DNA of 59,283 bases from a bacterium CPR1 (GTDB taxonomy: Bacteria; Vulcanimicrobiota; Xenobia; Xenobiales; QWHO01). Location of the stretch: NCBI GenBank assembly GCA_021404945.1, contig QWHO01000001.1, positions 1 through 59,283 of the forward strand, in the 5' to 3' direction. Below are positions 33,586 to 42,115 of the stretch, in pieces (position 1 is the first letter of the stretch; every line of letters begins with the position of its first letter). The position numbers were made by a program, and so were the translations under genes. A model generated the notes under the pieces. The model worked only from the letters and a program-made list of their open reading frames with translations, did no database searches and was not told where the DNA came from.

Positions 33586-35289
33586 ATGGACGCAGCCAGG
33601 CTCTCGACCTCTTCCCGAACCCCCGCGCAGAGGTCGACCATCGGGCTGGATCGGATGGACCTGTCCGCCCCTTCCACCCCGACCAAATCCTACATCCTGG
33701 TTGCGCCCGAAGAGGGCATCTTCAAGACCACCTCCAAGATCCAGCTCGTCGACCTGGGCATCAAGGTCAAAGAAGAGCTCGGCCTCATTGGCGGCGTGCT
33801 GGCCGACCTGACCGACAAGCAGGTGAAGGATCTCGAGAAGCAGGGCTACTGCGTCCATCTCGACCAGCAGGACCGCTACCTGCCCCCGATGCCCTGGGAC
33901 CCCTCGCCCAAGGACGAAGAAGAGGAAGCGGCCGAGAAGAAGGAAGCCGAGCCCAAGAAAGAGCCTGAGTTCAAGTCGCGCCTGCCCCAGCTCGCCCCGC
34001 GCTTCGACACTCCGCTGACCCGCAAGTTCCAGGGCGAGGGCGTGGGCATCGCCATCCTGGATACAGGAATCTATCCTCACCCCGACTTCAACACGCCTTA
34101 CAACCGCCTGGTGGCCTTCGCCGACATGGTGAACGGGCGCTCGACGCCCTATGACGACCACGGGCATGGCACCCACGTGGCCGGCGATGCTGCCGGCAGC
34201 GGCCTTTTGAGCGGCGGCATCTACCGCGGACCGGCCCCCAAGGCCCACCTGGTGGGCGTCAAGGTGCTGGGCGAGGACGGCTCGGGCAAGACCTCCGACA
34301 TCATCAAGGGCATCCAGTTCTGCATCGAGAACAAGGACCGCCTCGGAATCCGGGTGATCAACCTCTCGCTGGGCCACACGGCTCGCAAGAAGTATCAAGA
34401 CGACCCGGTCGACCAGGCGGTGCAGAAGGCTTACGAGGCCGGCCTGGTGGTGGTAGCCGCGGCCGGCAACGACGGCCCCGATCGCAAGACTGTCAAAGCC
34501 CCGGGCGACAGCCCCCACGCCATCACGGTGGGAGCGGTGGACGATCAGAACACCCCCGACCCCGGCGACGACTCGATCACCGAGTTCTCGAGCCGCGGAC
34601 CCACCAGGTACGGGGCCAGCAAGCCCGACCTGGTCGCGCCCGGCGAGGCCATCATGGCCCCTCTTTCCCCGGGCACCAGCTCGGAGGCCCAGGCGGCGAG
34701 CTTCCAGGTGGTGCATGGCACGGTCAAGTGGCTCTCCAGCCTCCCGGCTGAAGAGCTGGCCCGTGTGCCCGATTCGCAGTTTGCTCTGATGGGCATCGGT
34801 CCCGAGACCATGGGCAAAATTCGTGAGGGCGGCGAGACCGCCAAGAACGAGTTCAACCGGCTGCTGCGGGTCACGTCCCGCATGCCCCTCTCGCCCGACA
34901 AAGCCTACGTGGGAATGCCCGGCACCTCGATGGCCACACCGATCGTGGCCGGCGTGGTGGCCGAGATGCTGGAAGCCAACCCCGACCTGACCCCCGACGA
35001 GGTGAAGGAGATTCTCAAGAGCTCCGCCGACCCGCTGCCTGGCCGCGTGAGCAAGAACCACCAGGGAGCCGGCATGGTGGATCCGCACGAGGCCATTTTG
35101 ATGGCTCTCGATCGTGGCAAGCCGGTGGCGGCCAATCAGGATGTTCTCAAGGCCCTGCAGGAAGCGATGCGCGATGCCGCCGAGGCTCCCGCTCCGGCCG
35201 CCAAGAAGGAGGAGAAGAAGGCCGAAGAGCCAGCGCCTGCTCCTGAGAAGAAACCGGAAGAGCAGCCCGAGGTGCCGAACCCCAGCTAA
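33586..35289 (+). CDS. subtilisin-family (S8) serine peptidase without signal peptide
   Basis: 567 residues from ATG 33586, with AAGGAGA 10 bases upstream. N-terminal ~30-105 resembles an I9-type propeptide (KSYILVAPEEGIFKTTSKIQ ... GYCVHLDQQDRYLPP), then an acidic Glu/Lys linker. Catalytic triad: Asp159 (AILDTGIYPH), His194 (DDHGHGTHVAGD), Ser448 (GMPGTSMATPIVAG), with oxyanion Asn in AAAGNDGP. Between the RGP/APGE region and GTSMATP there is an insertion of about 70 residues (HGTVKWLSSLPAEELARVPD and following). The C-terminus is a Lys/Glu/Pro-rich tail. No Sec signal, so either cytosolic or exported by another route. A GNAAC array precedes it. Confidence 0.95.
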   Translation: MDAARLSTSSRTPAQRSTIGLDRMDLSAPSTPTKSYILVAPEEGIFKTTSKIQLVDLGIKVKEELGLIGGVLADLTDKQVKDLEKQGYCVHLDQQDRYLPPMPWDPSPKDEEEEAAEKKEAEPKKEPEFKSRLPQLAPRFDTPLTRKFQGEGVGIAILDTGIYPHPDFNTPYNRLVAFADMVNGRSTPYDDHGHGTHVAGDAAGSGLLSGGIYRGPAPKAHLVGVKVLGEDGSGKTSDIIKGIQFCIENKDRLGIRVINLSLGHTARKKYQDDPVDQAVQKAYEAGLVVVAAAGNDGPDRKTVKAPGDSPHAITVGAVDDQNTPDPGDDSITEFSSRGPTRYGASKPDLVAPGEAIMAPLSPGTSSEAQAASFQVVHGTVKWLSSLPAEELARVPDSQFALMGIGPETMGKIREGGETAKNEFNRLLRVTSRMPLSPDKAYVGMPGTSMATPIVAGVVAEMLEANPDLTPDEVKEILKSSADPLPGRVSKNHQGAGMVDPHEAILMALDRGKPVAANQDVLKALQEAMRDAAEAPAPAAKKEEKKAEEPAPAPEKKPEEQPEVPNPS

Positions 35290-35340
35290 ACTTCGTCGCA
35301 TTGACCGTGCCACGTAACGTACAGCCTGACTCCAGAGCTG

Positions 35341-35958
35341 CTACGACGAGCCCTCGTCAGTTGCTGGTGGAGGCTCGGCCGGCTCGGGCTCGTGACTGGC
35401 GGCCAGAGCGCCCGATTCCAGTGACTCCCGGGCCCGGGTGAGCGAGCTCTCGATCTGCTCGAGCAGTACATCCACCAGGGTTAGCTCGCCCGCGCGCAAG
35501 AGCTCCACCACTTCCAGCCCCAGACCCAGAGCGTCGCCTCCGGCTGAGAGGCCGTCGCTGAAGGCCTGCACCTGCTCGGCAGATTCGTTCTCCACCGGCC
35601 CAACCTGCCAGAAAGCCAGCTGGCTGGAGAGCCAGGCCTCGGCCCCGTCCAGCCGGGCCTGGCGTTCGGCCGGCTCGAGCCGGGGCAGATCCTCCTTCAA
35701 TTGAGCCAGAAAGGCTACGAAGGGCGGCCGGGTGATGCCCTGCAGACGCCCCAGCGCCCGCTCCAGGGCTCGGGCGCGGTGCTCGGAATACTCGAATTCC
35801 TCGGGCCGATCAGGTCGCGGACCCTCGACGGTGGGGTTGAGCAGGGTGACGGCGCCCTCATCCTGACTGATCTCGCCCTGGAAGCGGTCCTCGCGCTCGG
35901 CCGGAGCCTCCTCTTCCTCGCGCCACTCCAGGCGCAGGTCCAGCTCGCTCTCGCTCAA
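35341..35958 (-). CDS. acidic helical protein of unknown function, coupled to phosphatase
   Basis: 205 residues if started at the TTG (35958) that overlaps the phosphatase stop (TTGA); the ATG at 36045 would overlap the phosphatase by 90 bases and is less likely. The protein is strongly acidic (LRLEWREEEEAPAEREDRF), helical in the middle (RARALERALGRLQGITRPPF; ERQARLDGAEAWLSSQLAFW) and ends in a Pro/Glu tail. No family is recognised. The tight coupling to a phosphatase-like protein makes a partner or chaperone role possible; size and acidity resemble secretion chaperones, but this is only an analogy. Confidence 0.65.
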   Translation of the reverse strand: MSESELDLRLEWREEEEAPAEREDRFQGEISQDEGAVTLLNPTVEGPRPDRPEEFEYSEHRARALERALGRLQGITRPPFVAFLAQLKEDLPRLEPAERQARLDGAEAWLSSQLAFWQVGPVENESAEQVQAFSDGLSAGGDALGLGLEVVELLRAGELTLVDVLLEQIESSLTRARESLESGALAASHEPEPAEPPPATDEGSS

Positions 35959-37295
35959 GCGACCTGGGACTGCTTGCCGTGGCCCGCCAGAGCCAGTTGC
36001 ACGCGCTTGAGGTTCTCCTCCAATTGAGGATTCTGGCTCTTCCACTCGGAGTAGGACTGCTTGAAGCCAGGCGCCTGCTCGCGGGCATAAGCCTCGAACG
36101 AGACCAGTGTGTGGTAACGCTCGAGATAGTCCGAAACGCGCTGACGAGCCTGGCGCTTTTCCTCGGGAGTGTCGGCATGCCCGACCTCCTGGCGCGCCTT
36201 GCCGACGGCCTTCTTGAGGTCGTGGATGTCTCCGTACTTCTCCACCACCCTGTCCACCTTGCCCTGATCTTGCACCAGGTTGCGAGCGTCCTTGAAACTG
36301 CTCAAGATCTCGCGGTAGCTGGCCGGGTTGTGCTTGCCCTGCTCCTTGATGTCGGCCCGCACCGTGTCGTCCTTGAGCAGGTCCCCTTCCTCCCCGCTGG
36401 CCCCTCTCTTCATCAGGCTGGCCAGCACCATGGCCGTGGTGGTGCGTCCCTGTCCGGCGTGGCAGTTGAAGATCAGCGCCGCCTCGGGATCGGCCTTCTT
36501 GAGCGCCCCCACCAGCTCGTCGATGTCCTGGTCCTCGGGCTTTTTCATGTCGGTGACCGGGATGCGCTGGTAGTCGACCTTGTAGCCCTCGGACTTGAGC
36601 TGGTCATAGACCTCGCTCACGGTTTGCACGCTCTCGATCTTGACCTGTTTTTCCACCACCCGGGGCGGGGGCCCCGCCTCCTCGTCGTGGAGGGTGATCA
36701 TCCCGCCGTTGCGGCGGGCCTCGGCCAGCACGTCCGCTTTGAGATCGCGCTCCATCTTCTCCACCTCGCCCGCCGAGCGGCCCGGCGAGGCCTGATTGTA
36801 GAAGGGCGCCTTGACGTGGCGCAGGTTGAAGGGCTGGCCGTTGATGTAGACCACCGGCTCCTCGCGCATGTTGGTCCAGATAGCCTTCTTCTCGCCGTCC
36901 GGGCCGGCTCCGGCCTGATCGAGCACCCGTCGCATGCCATCCACGGTAGGTTGAGCGGTGCCGTGGATTCCCTCGCCCAGCTCGCGGTAGTTGGGAGCCC
37001 CCTCGATGAAAGGTTGGGGGTTGGTCGTGCGAGCGTCCTGCAGCCTCTTGCTGTGCAGGCCGGGATACTGGTCGGCCTTGAGAAAATTCTTCTCACCCAG
37101 CACCTTGCCGTCGCGCCCCGCCACTCGGGCCACGGGCGGGTTGGGGCTGGCCTCGGGACCGCCCTGCAAAAGCCCCACCAGTTTCTGCAGCTGGGTCTGC
37201 CAGAGGCCTGGCGTGAGCGGCGTGGCGCTGGCCTGCCCGGCCGAGCGGGGTTGGTAGATGTGGTAATTCTGGGTGCTACCGGGGGTGATTTCCAT
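35955..37295 (-). CDS. Cys-based phosphatase of the PTP-like phytase/paladin type
   Basis: 446 residues. N-terminal ~85 residues are low-complexity and may be disordered. Signature loop NCHAGQGRTT has Cys278 and Arg284 (Cx5R), and upstream TNMREEPVVYINGQPFNLRH and YQRIPVTDMKKPEDQDID match the N-terminal and WPD-like regions of PTP-like inositol-phosphatases and paladin. Helical C-terminal extension of ~130 residues (VSDYLERYHTLVSFEAYARE). Such enzymes remove phosphate from inositol polyphosphates or phosphotyrosine, and in some pathogens are effectors. There is no signal peptide. Upstream of the ATG a TACAAT stands 10 bases away, which would make a nearly leaderless message. First gene of a two-gene unit. 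Confidence 0.82.
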   Translation of the reverse strand: MEITPGSTQNYHIYQPRSAGQASATPLTPGLWQTQLQKLVGLLQGGPEASPNPPVARVAGRDGKVLGEKNFLKADQYPGLHSKRLQDARTTNPQPFIEGAPNYRELGEGIHGTAQPTVDGMRRVLDQAGAGPDGEKKAIWTNMREEPVVYINGQPFNLRHVKAPFYNQASPGRSAGEVEKMERDLKADVLAEARRNGGMITLHDEEAGPPPRVVEKQVKIESVQTVSEVYDQLKSEGYKVDYQRIPVTDMKKPEDQDIDELVGALKKADPEAALIFNCHAGQGRTTTAMVLASLMKRGASGEEGDLLKDDTVRADIKEQGKHNPASYREILSSFKDARNLVQDQGKVDRVVEKYGDIHDLKKAVGKARQEVGHADTPEEKRQARQRVSDYLERYHTLVSFEAYAREQAPGFKQSYSEWKSQNPQLEENLKRVQLALAGHGKQSQVA

Positions 37296-37374
37296 GCTGG
37301 CTATTGTAGCATGCTCGGGGCGAGGTCTGCAGGCCGGTCGTGACAGAAGAGGCAGGTTCTTCTATCATGGGGCC

Positions 37375-37950
37375 ATGAGGAACATTCGTCTGCCCGAGCT
37401 TTTGCTGGTTCTGGTCGTGGTAGCCGTGGGCGCGTGGTGGATGAAGCCGGTCGCCCCGCAAGCGGAGAAGCCTGTAAAGCTAGGCCTGGAGGGCAAGTCC
37501 CTGGTGCTGCTGGTCGTGCGCGACGAGGATCGCCCTCTCCTGGATTGCGCCTTGAGTCTGGAGAAGAACACGGGAGTCCAGGTGCGCGCGATGTACAGCG
37601 CCAGCTTCGAGCCCTCCTGGCTCAACCCCGAGCGGGGTCAGCTCGACGCCGATCAGATGCTGGACTTCGTGGACAAGCAGGCCGAGCAAGCCACTCTGCT
37701 GTTAGTGGGCCAGGACTGCTACACTCCAAGCCAGCCCGATTGGCGCTACTGTTACGGGGTCCGAGGCAAGAAGGGAGCGGTGCTCTCGCTGGCGCGCCTG
37801 GATACGCCTTCCCGACGAGACAAGATGCTGGCCCGCTACGCCGCCGAGCTGCTGCTGGGCAGGCGACGGAGCCAGGATCCGACCAGTCTGTTTTTCAGTC
37901 CAATCCTGGGACCCGCCGATCTAGATCGAATGGAGCTGAAGATCCCCTGA
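37375..37950 (+). CDS. archaemetzincin-like protein with lost zinc site
   Basis: 191 residues from ATG 37375, with an N-terminal signal or anchor (RLPELLLVLVVVAVGAWWM). The core follows the archaemetzincin order: LLVGQDCYTPSQPDWRYCYG (family: ...DLYVPGLNFVFG), GKKGAVLSLARLD (family: VSLxRL), then a helix, then TSLFFSPILGPADLDRM (family: VMxFSxSLxDxD). Where the family has HExxHxxGxxH, the sequence here is AAELLLG: both histidines are gone while the Glu remains, and the downstream cysteines of the second zinc site are absent. It is therefore predicted to be inactive as a metallopeptidase and perhaps a binding protein. Similarity judged by eye. Confidence 0.6.
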   Translation: MRNIRLPELLLVLVVVAVGAWWMKPVAPQAEKPVKLGLEGKSLVLLVVRDEDRPLLDCALSLEKNTGVQVRAMYSASFEPSWLNPERGQLDADQMLDFVDKQAEQATLLLVGQDCYTPSQPDWRYCYGVRGKKGAVLSLARLDTPSRRDKMLARYAAELLLGRRRSQDPTSLFFSPILGPADLDRMELKIP

Positions 37951-37964
37951 GCAGGGGCCGGAGC

Positions 37965-39062
37965 TCAGCCTGATCGCCGGTCTGCGGTCGTCGACCACTC
38001 TGTCAGCCGCGCCACACCCTCGCGCACCTCCTGGGGCGGGCCGGCCCAGGAGAGGCGCAGCCAGCCTTCGGCTCCGAAGGCCACCCCGGGCACCGTGACG
38101 ACCCGCTTCGCTTCGAGCAACTCCAGCGCGGCCGGCAACGAGGGACGGCCCACCCGAACCAGGCAGTAGAAGGCTCCCTCGGGCTCCACGAACTCCAGGG
38201 CGCTGGCTCGCAGTGCCTCCAACAGGTTACCCAGGCGCTGGCGGTAGATCCGTCGCTGGTCGCCTGCGTGCCCGTGGGTCAGGATCTCCAGGGCCACCCG
38301 CTGGGCGTAGGTGCTGGCGGCGGTGGTGATGAGCTGGTGGGCCCGTAGCACCAGGGGCATGAGCTCGGCGGGAGCGCCCAGCCAACCGATGCGAAGCCCG
38401 GTCAGGGAGGCGCACTTGGAGAGACCACCCACCAGCAGGGCGCGGGCGTGGACCGGCCGGGGAGGGGGCTCGGGGGTGTAGTAGAGCTCGCGGTAGACCT
38501 CGTCGAAGACCAGCCAGCGGTCGTCCAGGCCGGCGCACAGTTTCTCCAGCTCTGCGGCGGGCCAGATGCGCGCGCTGGGGTTATTGGGGCTGGCCAGAAC
38601 CACCAGCCGCGTCTGGGGGCGTAGCGCTCCCAACACGCGGTCGGCCCGGGGGGCGAAGTGTCGCTCGGGATCCAGGCCCACCGTGCGCACGGCCAGGCCC
38701 AGCATCTGGGCGATCTTGGCGTAGGCCGGATAGCCCGGCTCGATCACCAACACCTCGTCGCGCTCGGGGTCGAGGGCGGTCACCATGGCAAGGTGGAGGG
38801 CCTGCTGCGAGCCGTTGGTCAGGCAGACCTCGTCGGCCGGGCGTTCCAGGTAAGTGCCCACGGCGGCGCGCACCTCCGGAAAGCCCAGATTGGGCGAATA
38901 GCGGCAGCCGTTCTCGGCCATCCAGCGAAGACCGGCGTCCAGGGCGGCCGGGTCGGGAGGCAGCACCGGCTCGCCCAGACCAAGGTCGAGGTCGCCCGGG
39001 CGCTTGCGAGCGTTCAGCTCACGGATCAGGGAGGGCTCGAGGGTGGTCAGGCGCGGGTTCAC
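37965..39062 (-). CDS. dapC: aminotransferase class I/II, probable N-succinyldiaminopimelate aminotransferase
   Basis: 365 residues with a GTG start overlapping dapE by 4 bases (GTGA). Fold-type I PLP enzyme: ENGCRYSPNLGFPEVRAAVG, TNGSQQALHLAM, ASPNNPSARIW, VFDEVYRELYY and the PLP lysine Lys216 in GGLSKCASLTGLRIGW. The aminotransferase family alone does not fix the substrate, but coupling to dapE and dapD strongly suggests conversion of N-succinyl-2-amino-6-ketopimelate to N-succinyl-LL-diaminopimelate. Last gene of the dapDEC operon. Confidence 0.87.
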   Translation of the reverse strand: MNPRLTTLEPSLIRELNARKRPGDLDLGLGEPVLPPDPAALDAGLRWMAENGCRYSPNLGFPEVRAAVGTYLERPADEVCLTNGSQQALHLAMVTALDPERDEVLVIEPGYPAYAKIAQMLGLAVRTVGLDPERHFAPRADRVLGALRPQTRLVVLASPNNPSARIWPAAELEKLCAGLDDRWLVFDEVYRELYYTPEPPPRPVHARALLVGGLSKCASLTGLRIGWLGAPAELMPLVLRAHQLITTAASTYAQRVALEILTHGHAGDQRRIYRQRLGNLLEALRASALEFVEPEGAFYCLVRVGRPSLPAALELLEAKRVVTVPGVAFGAEGWLRLSWAGPPQEVREGVARLTEWSTTADRRSG

Positions 39063-40078
39063 GACCGCAGCAGTCGCTCCAACAGCGGCCAGCCGCGCTC
39101 GAGCGCCTCCACGCTGACGTGCTCGCGGGCCTGGTGGGCCTGGGACGGGTCGCCCGGCCCGAAGTTCGCGGCCGGGATACCCTTTTCGGTCAGGCGGGCC
39201 ACGTCCGTCCAGGCCTGCTTGGGCTCCACCTCCAGGCCGCAGGCGGCGATCCAGCTCTCCAGCAGCGGGTGCGAGGCCACCTGGCCGGAGGGGGAGGCGT
39301 CCAGCACCTCCACCCGGCCCAGGTCACCCACCAGCGCGCGCAGCTCTTCTTCGGCCAGCCTGGCCGTCTTGCCGGGAGCAAAGCGATAGTTCACGTTCAG
39401 CTCGAAATGGTCGGGCACCACGTTGCGCGAGTTGATGGTTGCAGCCGTGGTGGGCGTGACCACCTCGCGGAAGATCAGTCCCCCCACCTCGACCTCGCGC
39501 ACCCCCACCGAACGCAGTTTCTCAAGCAAGGGCAGGGCCTTGTAGAGGGCGTTCTCGCCCTGCCAGGGACGGGCCGAGTGGGCTCGTTTTCCGGCCACGC
39601 TGACGCGGGCGTGCAACGATCCCACGCATCCTTTCTGCACCTGGTTGTCAGTGGGCTCGAGCACGATGGCCAGATCGAGGGGGGGCACGCGGTCGAGGAT
39701 GAGCTCGAGACCATTCTCCTCGCCCGGGCCCTCCTCGCGGTCGTAGAACACCGCCACCAGGTCGCAAGACCATTCTGCGCGCCGCTCCCAGGCCGCCATC
39801 ATGAAAGCCAGCCCGGCCTTCATGTCGCTGGCGCCGCAGCCGTAGACCCGTCCTTGGATGATTCCGAGGGGCTGGTCGGCGGCGGGCAGCACCGTGTCCA
39901 GATGGCCGAACAGCCCGACCCGCGGACGGCCCCGAGACTCGCCCTGCAAGATCAGGTTGCAGCGCCAGACCGGCTCCACCCCGGCCCAGTCCTGCAAGAA
40001 GCGGCACAACGCTCCCTCCTCGCGGGTCACGCTGGGGATGGAGACGAGCTCCAGGGTGCGTTGGGCCAGCTCAGACAT
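39059..40078 (-). CDS. dapE: DapE, succinyl-diaminopimelate desuccinylase (M20 family)
   Basis: 339 residues, ATG 8 bases inside dapD. M20 di-zinc hydrolase motifs: FGHLDTVLP with His59, GCGASDMKAGLA with the bridging Asp, FYDREEGPGEENGLE with the general-base Glu pair, and IVLEPTDN. The dimerisation domain insert includes GSLHARVSVAGKRAHSARPW. Hydrolyses N-succinyl-LL-diaminopimelate to LL-diaminopimelate and succinate for lysine and peptidoglycan synthesis. Somewhat shorter than the proteobacterial enzyme (~375), as in actinobacterial-type DapE. Confidence 0.92.
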   Translation of the reverse strand: MSELAQRTLELVSIPSVTREEGALCRFLQDWAGVEPVWRCNLILQGESRGRPRVGLFGHLDTVLPAADQPLGIIQGRVYGCGASDMKAGLAFMMAAWERRAEWSCDLVAVFYDREEGPGEENGLELILDRVPPLDLAIVLEPTDNQVQKGCVGSLHARVSVAGKRAHSARPWQGENALYKALPLLEKLRSVGVREVEVGGLIFREVVTPTTAATINSRNVVPDHFELNVNYRFAPGKTARLAEEELRALVGDLGRVEVLDASPSGQVASHPLLESWIAACGLEVEPKQAWTDVARLTEKGIPAANFGPGDPSQAHQAREHVSVEALERGWPLLERLLRS

Positions 40079-40877
40079 CCACGCCGAAGTCGCGCAGGGC
40101 GGAATTCAGGCTGGTCTTTCGGTCGGTGGACTCCTTGCGATAGCCGATCAGTAAGGCGCAGGAGACGCCGAAGGTGCCGGCCGGGAACTGCTTGGGCAGG
40201 GAACCGGGGATCAGCACCGCCCGCTCAGGCACGCGGCCTTTCGTGATGACGGGCTCGGGGCCGGTCACGTCCACGATGGGGGTGGAGGCAGTCAGCACCA
40301 CGTTGGCCCCCAGCACCGCCTCGCGGCCCACCACCACGCCCTCCACCACGATCGAGCGAGAGCCGATGAAAGCGCCGTCCTCGACGATGACCGGGGAGGC
40401 CGAAGGGGGCTCGAGCACGCCCCCGATGCCCACGCCGCCGGAAAGGTGCACCCCGGCGCCGATCTGGGCACAGCTGCCCACGGTGGCCCAGGTATCCACC
40501 ATCGAGCCGGCTCCCACCCGAGCCCCCAGGTTGACGTAGCCGGGCATCAGGATGCATCCGGACTCGAGGAAGGAGCCGTAACGGGCGGTGCCGGGCGGCA
40601 CCACGCGTACTCCGGCGGCAGCCCAGTTGGATTTGAGCGGGATCTTGTCGTAGAACTCGAACGGGCCGACCTCCATGACCCGCATTTCGGCCAGCGCGAA
40701 GTAGAGCAGGATGGCCTCTTTGGCCCAGGCGTTCACCCTCCAGCCCCCCTCGTGGGGCTCGGCCACGCGCAGGCGGCCCTGGTCCAGGGCCTCCATGGTG
40801 TCGAGCACCGCCTGGCGGGTGGCGCTGTCCTTGAGTCGTTCGCGGTCTTGAAAGGCTTGCGAGATCAGCTGCTGCAT
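40071..40877 (-). CDS. dapD: DapD, tetrahydrodipicolinate N-succinyltransferase
   Basis: 268 residues. N-terminal helical domain (LISQAFQDRERLKDSATRQA; RVNAWAKEAILLYFALAEMR) and left-handed beta-helix (LGARVGAGSMVDTWATVGSC; GVHLSGGVGIGGVLEPPSAS; GVVVGREAVLGANVVL) ending VSCALLIGYR. These are the motifs of the proteobacterial-type DapD that transfers succinyl from succinyl-CoA to tetrahydrodipicolinate. First gene of the dapDEC operon; ribosome-binding site AGAAGGC about 10 bases upstream. The 74-base tandem repeat lies 75 bases upstream. Confidence 0.96.
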   Translation of the reverse strand: MQQLISQAFQDRERLKDSATRQAVLDTMEALDQGRLRVAEPHEGGWRVNAWAKEAILLYFALAEMRVMEVGPFEFYDKIPLKSNWAAAGVRVVPPGTARYGSFLESGCILMPGYVNLGARVGAGSMVDTWATVGSCAQIGAGVHLSGGVGIGGVLEPPSASPVIVEDGAFIGSRSIVVEGVVVGREAVLGANVVLTASTPIVDVTGPEPVITKGRVPERAVLIPGSLPKQFPAGTFGVSCALLIGYRKESTDRKTSLNSALRDFGVDV

Positions 40878-40950
40878 AAGGTCTGGTGCCTTCTACGTTC
40901 GGGCGCCGAGACCCCTGTCGGGAGTCATCGCCGGGTGGACCCCGAGTCCC

Positions 40951-41165
40951 CGCATGCGCACACACCTCCGGGGCGCAATTCTCTGGACCGAGCAGATGTT
41001 CGTGTTGCGCCGTCGACCTGGGTGCGCATGCGCACACAACTCCGGGGCGCAATTTCCCGGGCCGAGCAGATGTTCGCGTTGCGCCGTTGACCTGGGGGCG
41101 CATGCGCACACAACTCCGGGGCGCAATTCTCCGGGCCGAGCAGATGTTCGCATTGTGCCGTTGAG
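40951..41165. repeat. 74-base tandem direct repeat, ~2.9 copies
   Basis: Three head-to-tail copies start at 40951, 41025 and 41099, each opening with CGCATGCGCACACA and containing a conserved ACTCCGGGGCGCAATT block, a GAGCAGATGTTCG block and TTGCGCCGTTGACCTG. The third copy lacks the last ~7 bases. Copies differ at only a few positions. The junction before copy 2 carries a 14-base perfect palindrome (GTGCGCATGCGCAC). The array fills most of the 402-base gap between dapD and the divergent DUF155 gene; the rest (40878-40950 and 41166-41279) holds only presumed promoter sequence with no clear box. It could be a promoter-linked minisatellite, a binding-site cluster, or a remnant of a dispersed repeat. 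Confidence 0.9.
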
Positions 41166-41279
41166 CTTCATCTTGCCACGGTCTGGGATGACGATGATCA
41201 TGGGCCCCGGCCGCCCGAATTGCTTGCTGAGGTTCGTCATCGCTTGCGCGATTGGCCCGCGACAGGCTACCATGGGGGC

Positions 41280-42089
41280 ATGGATGTCCTGTCGAGTCAC
41301 CCCGCCGCTTCGGGCCGACAGCTGCGCATGGAGTCGGTCCACCTGGCCCGCACGGTGAGCATCGAGAAGTGCTCGCGGGCTTTTGTCGATCGCGTGCTGG
41401 AGGCGGGCAAGTCGGATCTCTGCCTGAGCCTGGGCCAGGGGCGAGTTTACCTGTTCAGCTTTGGCTCGGCCGTATTCGTGGACGTGGATGCGGCCCAGAT
41501 CGCGATCTTCGTGAAAGAGCTCTTGCCCCTTTCCGAGGGTCCCAGCGAGCAAGCCAGTGACGACTTTCTGGTGGAGCTGCAGCCCGAGGGCAAGGAGCGG
41601 GTGGCCTTCGACCGCATGGTGTTACAGCAGGTCACCCCCGCCAAGCTCAAGCTGGCTGCCCTGGTGCTGGCCCAGTCGACCACCCTGGAGCACTTCGAGA
41701 AGTCGGTCGAGAAGCTGCTCGACCAGGCCTCCGTGGTGGCCGACTCGATGGCCAGCGGCAGCTGGCACCGTCTCAGAAGCGGCGAGATGCTGCGTTACAT
41801 CGGGGTGGGACTCTCGACCCGGCGCGACATCGTCAGCCGGCTCTCGATCCTGGATTCACCCGATATCGTCTGGGAAGACCCCGGGCTGGACCTGCTCTTC
41901 AACGAGTTGCGGGCCAACTTCGAGCTGCAGTCGCGCTTTCGCACTCTGGAGTATAAACTGAAATTGATCCACGAGTCGGCCGAGGTGCTGGTCGACCTGG
42001 CCAATACGCGCCGCTTCACCGTGCTGGAGTTGACCATCATCGCCCTGATCGCGCTCGAGATCGTGATGGCCCTGCTCGGAGGGCACTGA
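41280..42089 (+). CDS. DUF155/RMND1-family membrane protein
   Basis: 269 residues from ATG 41280. Matches the RMD1/Sif2 family by the N-terminal beta-rich part (VYLFSFGSAVFVDVDAAQIA), the middle helix region (AALVLAQSTTLEHFEKSVEK ... SRLSILDSPDIVWEDPGLD) and a C-terminal hydrophobic helix (FTVLELTIIALIALEIVMAL). Mitochondrial relatives support translation of membrane proteins; the bacterial role is unknown. It ends 26 bases before mscL in the same direction and may be co-transcribed with it. Confidence 0.85.
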   Translation: MDVLSSHPAASGRQLRMESVHLARTVSIEKCSRAFVDRVLEAGKSDLCLSLGQGRVYLFSFGSAVFVDVDAAQIAIFVKELLPLSEGPSEQASDDFLVELQPEGKERVAFDRMVLQQVTPAKLKLAALVLAQSTTLEHFEKSVEKLLDQASVVADSMASGSWHRLRSGEMLRYIGVGLSTRRDIVSRLSILDSPDIVWEDPGLDLLFNELRANFELQSRFRTLEYKLKLIHESAEVLVDLANTRRFTVLELTIIALIALEIVMALLGGH

Positions 42090-42115
42090 CCTCCTGACTC
42101 CGAACAGCAGGCCCC

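Noticed and set aside
33271-35313. 680-codon open frame antisense to the subtilase
   Set aside because: It is the mirror of a protein with a full catalytic triad and its His/Gly/Leu-rich translation has no domain; a product of high GC.
40951-41165. CRISPR array
   Set aside because: The repeats are directly adjacent at 74 bases with no variable spacers and no cas genes nearby.
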